Assembly: GCA_002341825.1 (NCBI GenBank)
Contig: DDOU01000134.1
Location: 902-10,891 of the forward strand
DNA length: 9,990 nucleotides
Reading direction: 5' to 3'
DNA from: Candidatus Igneacidithiobacillus taiwanensis
GTDB lineage: Bacteria; Pseudomonadota; Gammaproteobacteria; Acidithiobacillales; Acidithiobacillaceae
Positions within the stretch are counted from its first letter, which is position 1; the number at the start of each line of letters is the position of its first letter. Of the stretch, positions 6,284 to 9,990 are shown one piece after another. A program made the position numbers and the translations under genes. The notes under the pieces are model-generated. The model ran no database searches. It saw nothing but the letters and a program-made list of their open reading frames with translations, and was not told where the DNA came from.

Positions 6284-7079
6284 TTCTTCTCCTTAAGGTA
6301 GATTCCTAGATTCTGAGATGAAAACCTTTAACTAAACATATTTACTTGACTATCGCCTTGAGAAGCCCAAATCATGACTTAACAAACCAGATAGCCGCAC
6401 CAAACATAATAACGGTACTCAACCTTGGATTTACATACCAAGAATTACCGTCGTGAACGCTAGGTTGTAAATAACACCTACTCATTTTCCAAAAGCTACC
6501 GGATCTCGTGGCTCAGACCAGTGCACCGCAAAACAGCTAACCGGCTAATCTAAAATCGCGATGCAGCATCCGTTTTCAGTCTTCGCTGGCTTTACCTAGC
6601 ATACTTCATAAGTACAGCACCGTTTGCGGACAAACTAAATCCAAAATACGAATGTCACAATGCTACTCCTAAAAGATCGCTGATGGCAATACTCTATAAG
6701 GTTAAAGGTCTTCCGGGATGAGAAGATGCATAGCCACCCAATTCTCTACAGAGTACTATAGATTCGGTAGCCCCATAGTTCCTCCAAGCCCTGCCCACAG
6801 TCCTCGCGACGTTACAGGTACCAATCATCGACGCTCAAAGCATCGCCTCCGCTGCTGCACGCCTAAAGAGCGAAGCGGCAGCGAGCAGTCCTCGGGAGGC
6901 AGCGCGGCGAACTGCAACCGCCGCAACGAGAGCGTCGCTGGGAGTGTAGGCTCGTGCCATGCAGAATGGTTGCCGTCCAGTCATATTGGAAAGCGGCGTG
7001 TCTTCTGCGCCCAATCGAGGCGGACGATACGCGAGCTGACCGGGCCGTCCGGGGCCAGTCATCTAATCGCCAACACAAG
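6284..7079. other. Gene-poor stretch of about 800 bp, AT-rich half then GC-rich half
   Basis: From 6284 to about 6720 the sequence is AT-rich with scattered stops in the frames I followed. It shows only minor structure: a tandem TAGATTC at 6299-6305 and 6307-6313, ATTTACA (6429-6435) with its complement TGTAAAT (6466-6472), and GTTTG/CAAAC (6622-6635). From about 6780 to 7079 it becomes GC-rich and mosaic, with one coding-looking fragment (6779-6949). No tRNA, CRISPR array or intact transposase was recognised. A structured non-coding RNA in the AT-rich half cannot be excluded by eye. Confidence 0.5.
6779..6949 (+). pseudogene. Possible 3' remnant of a GC-rich gene (Ala/Arg-rich tail)
   Basis: This frame is open for 56 codons from just after TAG 6776-6778 to TAG 6947-6949 and has no ATG near its left end. 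Its translation looks coding: L-P-T-V-L-A-T-L-Q-V-P-I-I-D-A-Q, then an Ala-rich helix with regularly placed Lys, Arg and Glu, ending A-S-L-G-V. GC-rich frames are often open by chance, so the call is weak. If real, it is the C-terminal end of a gene whose front was lost at a junction near 6780, where composition also changes. No family was recognised. Confidence 0.25.
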
Positions 7080-7145
7080 GCCTTTTCGCGCATCGGCGCG
7101 CGAAAAGGCTCACTGAGCACATTAATTCTCCGCCTCCTCTGTCAT
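7063..7145 (-). other. Strong ribosome binding site with aborted frame just after the helicase-nuclease gene
   Basis: A perfect AGGAGG (7151-7156, - strand) is followed after 5 nt by ATG 7145, 20 nt past the helicase stop. This frame gives only M-T-E-E-A-E-N and ends in TAA at 7124-7122, which overlaps a second ATG at 7122 (TAATG). The second frame runs 19 codons to 7063. Such close spacing with a consensus Shine-Dalgarno normally marks the next gene of an operon. Here no long frame follows, so the partner gene seems to have been lost or interrupted within a few codons; a short leader peptide is the alternative. Confidence 0.35.
7080..7109 (-). terminator. 12-bp perfect hairpin after the helicase-nuclease gene, possible terminator
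   Basis: Arms 7080-7091 and 7098-7109 are exact reverse complements (core CCTTTTCGCGC/GCGCGAAAAGG plus one G-C pair) with a 6-nt loop ATCGGC. It lies 57 nt beyond the helicase stop on the - strand. Downstream on that strand the tract is only TTGTGTT, not a clean U-run, so intrinsic termination may be weak. It could instead be a protein-binding dyad or the end of a mobile element. Confidence 0.4.
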
Positions 7146-7165
7146 ATTGTCCTCCTATCGATACG

Positions 7166-9673
7166 TTACCGTTGAATAAACGGAACCATGTAGTGCTCCA
7201 AAAGTCTATCCGCACGTATTGAAGATACTTCGAGCAACCGCGTACATTCAGCTTCAACTTCAATATCGGTTAATTGTGATTCACTCAATTTCCTAAATAG
7301 AGTTCGCGCATCAGCAATCATAGCGTTTAGCTTTTCGTACGTGAGCGCATAGGACCCACTTGCGATGGCAGCTTCTGTCGCAATATTGGAGGGATGCACA
7401 GAAACTCGGACAGCCTTATATCCAGGGTACTCTTTCTTGAACCATTGTTCGGCCACAAGTAACTGGCCGTGCTCCTCCTTGGTAAAAGAATTCTTGCCAT
7501 CTTTCCGGCTCTTGGCCTCAATGATGACGCCGACCAATTGGGGCAGGAGCCAGAGAACGTCAGGACCGACACCGTGATTGTCGCACCGCTCCGATGACAG
7601 CCCGATTAGTTGCGCGAACTCAACAAGAGATTGCTCGAACTGATTTGCTGTAGCTTTGGCATGGAGATAGGAAACAACTTCCTCAAAATGCTTTAAAAAT
7701 CCCCTACGGAGGTGATATCCGCGAAACTGGGAAGCGATTGCAGCCGCCTGTTTACTGGGCTTCGGAAGTGGCCGGTAGGGAGGAAGTGTTTTGGGGCGTA
7801 AAAGATTTCGGTTTTCGGCATAGGCTTCTCGCTGTAATTTATCCGCTAGCTCGCTATTCCCCCAATCATAGGCGATGTAGGAAGCAAACTGTAGCAGCCA
7901 TCCACGCGTTTGCGGGTCGAGCGACGTTAATCCATTTGGATTACGCAACCTATCAATAGCCTTTTCATGATAACCTGCATACCAGAGGTCGAATGCCTTC
8001 CGCTCCGTCGCAGCTACGTCAAAACGATGAGAGTCTGACGCTTCCTGCTTAACGGTTTCTGCCAATGTCTCAGCATGATATTCAACCCAGTCTGAATCTC
8101 GATCAAAGCTCTTTAGGATTGTGCTAGCCATATCCTTTAGATCGCAAATCTCCTTACTCACTGCTGCGCCCATATCCAATTGAGCCCGTGTCGCACCAGT
8201 CAGCAGACGGAAATTTGCATTTTTTGCCACCCAGCTAGCGAGCTTTGCGCCGGCGAGTAAAACAACACAGTGATCGCCAGAACCACGGGCAGCTCGCCCA
8301 ATGCCTTGTTCAATGCGTTGGGCCAACATCCGGCTGATAGATGCGCCTCCGTAAAGCGTCGCTGCACGGAGCAACTCATAATCCGAAGTACCCTCAGGCA
8401 AGCCCTCCATTATAAGCAATCGACATGAATCGCCGAGCAAATCGATACCATCGTATCTGTTCGCGAACACAACGGGACCATTAGTCGTTCGCGTTTGGAG
8501 GGCCTTAACCTGAGCCTCGACTTTTTCAGACCCTTTTGGAAACTCTGCCACATTTGTCCATCTTTCAGCTGCGTCATTCGAAGGCACAAGCACAACAGCC
8601 CCGAGGTTTTTCGTTTCTGTGGTCCACTCAAGAAGTTTATCAATGCTTTCGCGGACATTAAAATTGAAGGGCATCAAGTCCGGTATGAGAATCATTCTCT
8701 CACTAATGCCCGCCAATGACCGCGATACAAGCGCGTTGTCAATCAGCTTCGGATCAGCATCAAACGTGCGAACTATTTCGCTATCATCCGCTATAGTTGC
8801 CGACATATAGATACGGCGCTGAGCCTCCGCAAAGGTTGGAAACGCGCTAACAAAAGGAAGGACGGGTGTTATCGTAAATTTAGAGCGGCTGATGATAGCG
8901 TGGCACATATGCAGGTTGTCCCGCAGCAACGGCCACGTGAGAGAATATTTTTCAGCGTCTGTACGCAATTGTTCACGCACCGCATCAAGCTGATCATACC
9001 AAGCCCAGTATGGAACTTCGAGTACGCCGTTATTCATCCCTTGTACGGTATCGTCAAATGTTCCCAAGCGTTCGATTTCCCTGAACGCCCTCCGGAATAA
9101 CCCAACCAAACTATCGTATCGTGCCCGATCCTTTTCAGCTTCCACTTCAAGAGTGAACGATGCACGAACTACCGAGAATGCCACGTGCGCATCATCCAAG
9201 ATTACTGCAGAAACCTTGATCGGTGAGACGGAAGCGCTCCTTACTCCGAACTTACTGAGCCCGTTGAAAAGCGCCTTATAAGTACTCACCATGACTGCCT
9301 TTCCGTTGAGAAAGTCGCCATTGAGGGACTCCCCGACTTGATATGGAACCGCTGCAATACCCAGCGCTTTTGCCTTCTCCAAGGTCTGGGTCATTAGTTG
9401 GCGAGTCGGCGTCAGGTACAGCACAGGCTCATTTATTTCATTGATAGTCGATTGGGCCATTAACAGCCCGACCAACGTCTTGCCGCCGCCGGTGTGCAGC
9501 TTTATCACAACATCCCGTTGTGTGCGGCGCTGAAACCATGTTTCGAGCACTTCAGCCTGGCTGGTGTAGAGGTCGTTGATCCCCGGTGGCTTGGGTAGCC
9601 GCCGGAATATTTCCAGCGGTTCAATTGGTGTAGCTTTTTTATTCTGCGTTTTCAGCTTGGCAAAGTCGACCAT
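7166..9673 (-). CDS. SF2 DEAD/DEAH-type helicase fused to a C-terminal PD-(D/E)XK nuclease-like domain
   Basis: An 835-residue protein. Helicase core, about residues 30-480: Q-A-E-V-L (39-43, a Q-motif-like position), T-G-G-G-K-T (Walker A, 61-66), T-P-T-R-Q-L (88-93, motif Ia), L-D-D-A-H (159-163, the Walker B box as DDAH), M-S-A-T (290-293, motif III), N-R-Y-D-G-I-D-L-L (405-413, motif V region) and Q-G-I-G-R-A-A-R (456-463, motif VI). Residues about 555-626 are helical and TPR-like. Residues about 675-760 carry G-P-D-V-L-W (703-708, Asp705), V-I-I-E-A-K (716-721, Glu719 and Lys721) and G-Q-L-L-V-A-E-Q-W-F (736-745), a PD-(D/E)XK nuclease pattern with all key residues present. A membrane segment is not seen. 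Start: AGGGAGG (9678-9684) is 4 nt before ATG 9673; an upstream in-frame ATG at 9712 lacks such a site. Single-protein helicase-nucleases are common in phage-defence islands, so defence is inferred, not shown. It is more AT-rich than the core genes. Confidence 0.85.
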   Translation of the reverse strand: MVDFAKLKTQNKKATPIEPLEIFRRLPKPPGINDLYTSQAEVLETWFQRRTQRDVVIKLHTGGGKTLVGLLMAQSTINEINEPVLYLTPTRQLMTQTLEKAKALGIAAVPYQVGESLNGDFLNGKAVMVSTYKALFNGLSKFGVRSASVSPIKVSAVILDDAHVAFSVVRASFTLEVEAEKDRARYDSLVGLFRRAFREIERLGTFDDTVQGMNNGVLEVPYWAWYDQLDAVREQLRTDAEKYSLTWPLLRDNLHMCHAIISRSKFTITPVLPFVSAFPTFAEAQRRIYMSATIADDSEIVRTFDADPKLIDNALVSRSLAGISERMILIPDLMPFNFNVRESIDKLLEWTTETKNLGAVVLVPSNDAAERWTNVAEFPKGSEKVEAQVKALQTRTTNGPVVFANRYDGIDLLGDSCRLLIMEGLPEGTSDYELLRAATLYGGASISRMLAQRIEQGIGRAARGSGDHCVVLLAGAKLASWVAKNANFRLLTGATRAQLDMGAAVSKEICDLKDMASTILKSFDRDSDWVEYHAETLAETVKQEASDSHRFDVAATERKAFDLWYAGYHEKAIDRLRNPNGLTSLDPQTRGWLLQFASYIAYDWGNSELADKLQREAYAENRNLLRPKTLPPYRPLPKPSKQAAAIASQFRGYHLRRGFLKHFEEVVSYLHAKATANQFEQSLVEFAQLIGLSSERCDNHGVGPDVLWLLPQLVGVIIEAKSRKDGKNSFTKEEHGQLLVAEQWFKKEYPGYKAVRVSVHPSNIATEAAIASGSYALTYEKLNAMIADARTLFRKLSESQLTDIEVEAECTRLLEVSSIRADRLLEHYMVPFIQR

Positions 9674-9702
9674 AATTCCTCCCTTACCCCTATCTTGGCG
9701 AC

Positions 9703-9711
9703 ATCGTAGCA
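9703..9711 (-). promoter_or_regulatory. Candidate extended -10 for the helicase-nuclease gene
   Basis: TGCTACGAT on the - strand fits an extended -10 (TGn then TACGAT, 4 of 6 to TATAAT). RNA would start near 9696, leaving a leader of about 22 nt with the ribosome binding site. No good -35 is present at 17 nt, which extended -10 promoters can tolerate. Confidence 0.25.
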
Positions 9712-9830
9712 CACAAAGCGAGCAAAATATCTCTGATCAAGGTGCAAATTTACCCCCTTCGTCAAAGGGGAAGCGTTGCTCCGGATGTGACAGACAATTC
9801 CCTGCTGTTAATGTCTTTTTAGTGCTTGAC
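9712..9830. other. Intergenic stretch with a small hairpin, upstream of the helicase-nuclease gene
   Basis: It contains CCCCTT (9754-9759) and AAGGGG (9765-9770) around a 5-nt loop, a perfect 6-bp stem. The flanking AAATTTACCCCC is reminiscent of mobile-element ends, but no element can be named. No gene is seen in this stretch. Confidence 0.3.
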
Positions 9831-9990
9831 ATGGCTGACTCGCGCAGGCTTCAGGGGTGCGAGACCTTAGCCACGTCCTTTTTTAATACACTGGTCAAAG
9901 TCAAAGGAACAGAATACCGATTCCCATTTTTCCCATGGCTGGCGCGGCTCAATGACCGCTTCCAGTCAATTCTGTTGAAAAACTCGCCGA
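9831..9990 (+). CDS. Possible start of an unidentified gene, cut by the window edge
   Basis: From ATG 9831 a frame stays open for 53 codons to the last base. The product would have mixed, plausible composition (L-V-K-V-K-G-T-E-Y-R-F-P-F-F-P-W-L-A-R-L-N-D-R-F), but no family is recognised and no Shine-Dalgarno precedes the ATG. The terminal TCTGTTGAAAAACTC resembles sequence often seen at insertion-sequence ends, so this may be mobile-element margin rather than a gene. Confidence 0.2.
   Translation, partial: MADSRRLQGCETLATSFFNTLVKVKGTEYRFPFFPWLARLNDRFQSILLKNSP

Noticed and set aside
6718..7116. 132-codon + strand frame
   Set aside because: It has a low-complexity Ser/Arg/Cys-rich composition, no ribosome binding site and no motif. 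The neighbouring frame at 6779-6949 looks more gene-like.
6835..7120. 75- and 85-codon - strand frames
   Set aside because: They have no Shine-Dalgarno and shadow-like composition in a GC-rich patch; neither continues a recognisable protein.
9674..9712. Upstream ATG start (9712) for the helicase-nuclease
   Set aside because: The added 13 residues include the Shine-Dalgarno of ATG 9673, and the candidate extended -10 overlaps the 9712 codon.
5801..9990. CRISPR array, tRNA gene or integrase marking the accessory region
   Set aside because: I looked for regularly spaced repeats, tRNA-like arms and recombinase motifs and saw none inside the window.

Overview
The window comes from a bacterial chromosome, probably a GC-rich proteobacterium. 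The gene set and protein style would fit an acidophilic Acidithiobacillus-like gammaproteobacterium, but that is an impression from the translations and was not tested. About 5.7 kb of compact, GC-rich housekeeping genes is followed by about 4.2 kb of looser, less GC-rich DNA with the character of an accessory region.

Housekeeping part (1-5477). On the + strand lie the end of an RCK_C/TrkA-C type protein (1-183) and a fumarylacetoacetate hydrolase (FAH) superfamily enzyme (212-1078). On the - strand, transcribed in this order, are a BCP/PrxQ peroxiredoxin (bcp), a PIN-PhoH fusion ATPase and biosynthetic arginine decarboxylase (speA). bcp and phoH overlap by 4 nt (ATGA). speA follows after about 80 nt that contain a plausible promoter of its own, and it ends 13 nt inside the convergent FAH gene. 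A Fur-family repressor gene (5007-5477) diverges from bcp across a 97-bp gap in which both promoters can be proposed. Its own -10 lies only 6 nt before the ATG, so its mRNA may be leaderless.

Junction (5478-5800). A well-formed ribosome binding site and signal peptide begin a secreted-protein gene at 5696, but the frame stops after 33 codons. Immediately beyond, the DNA turns AT-rich. This looks like the left edge of an insertion that beheaded a core gene.

Accessory part (5801-9990). It holds a small, AT-rich, single-membrane-segment protein of unknown family (- strand, 5801-6283), about 880 bp without a convincing intact gene (an AT-rich half and a GC-rich half with gene debris), and one large protein of 835 residues (7166-9673, - strand). 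The large protein joins an SF2 helicase with a DDAH box to a TPR-like linker and a C-terminal PD-(D/E)XK nuclease-like domain. It is the best candidate for an interesting system, probably genome defence or DNA processing. A perfect Shine-Dalgarno with an ATG 20 nt after its stop, leading into a 7-codon frame and then a strong hairpin, suggests that a downstream partner gene has been lost. The last 300 bases hold the helicase promoter region, a small hairpin and a short open frame running off the edge.
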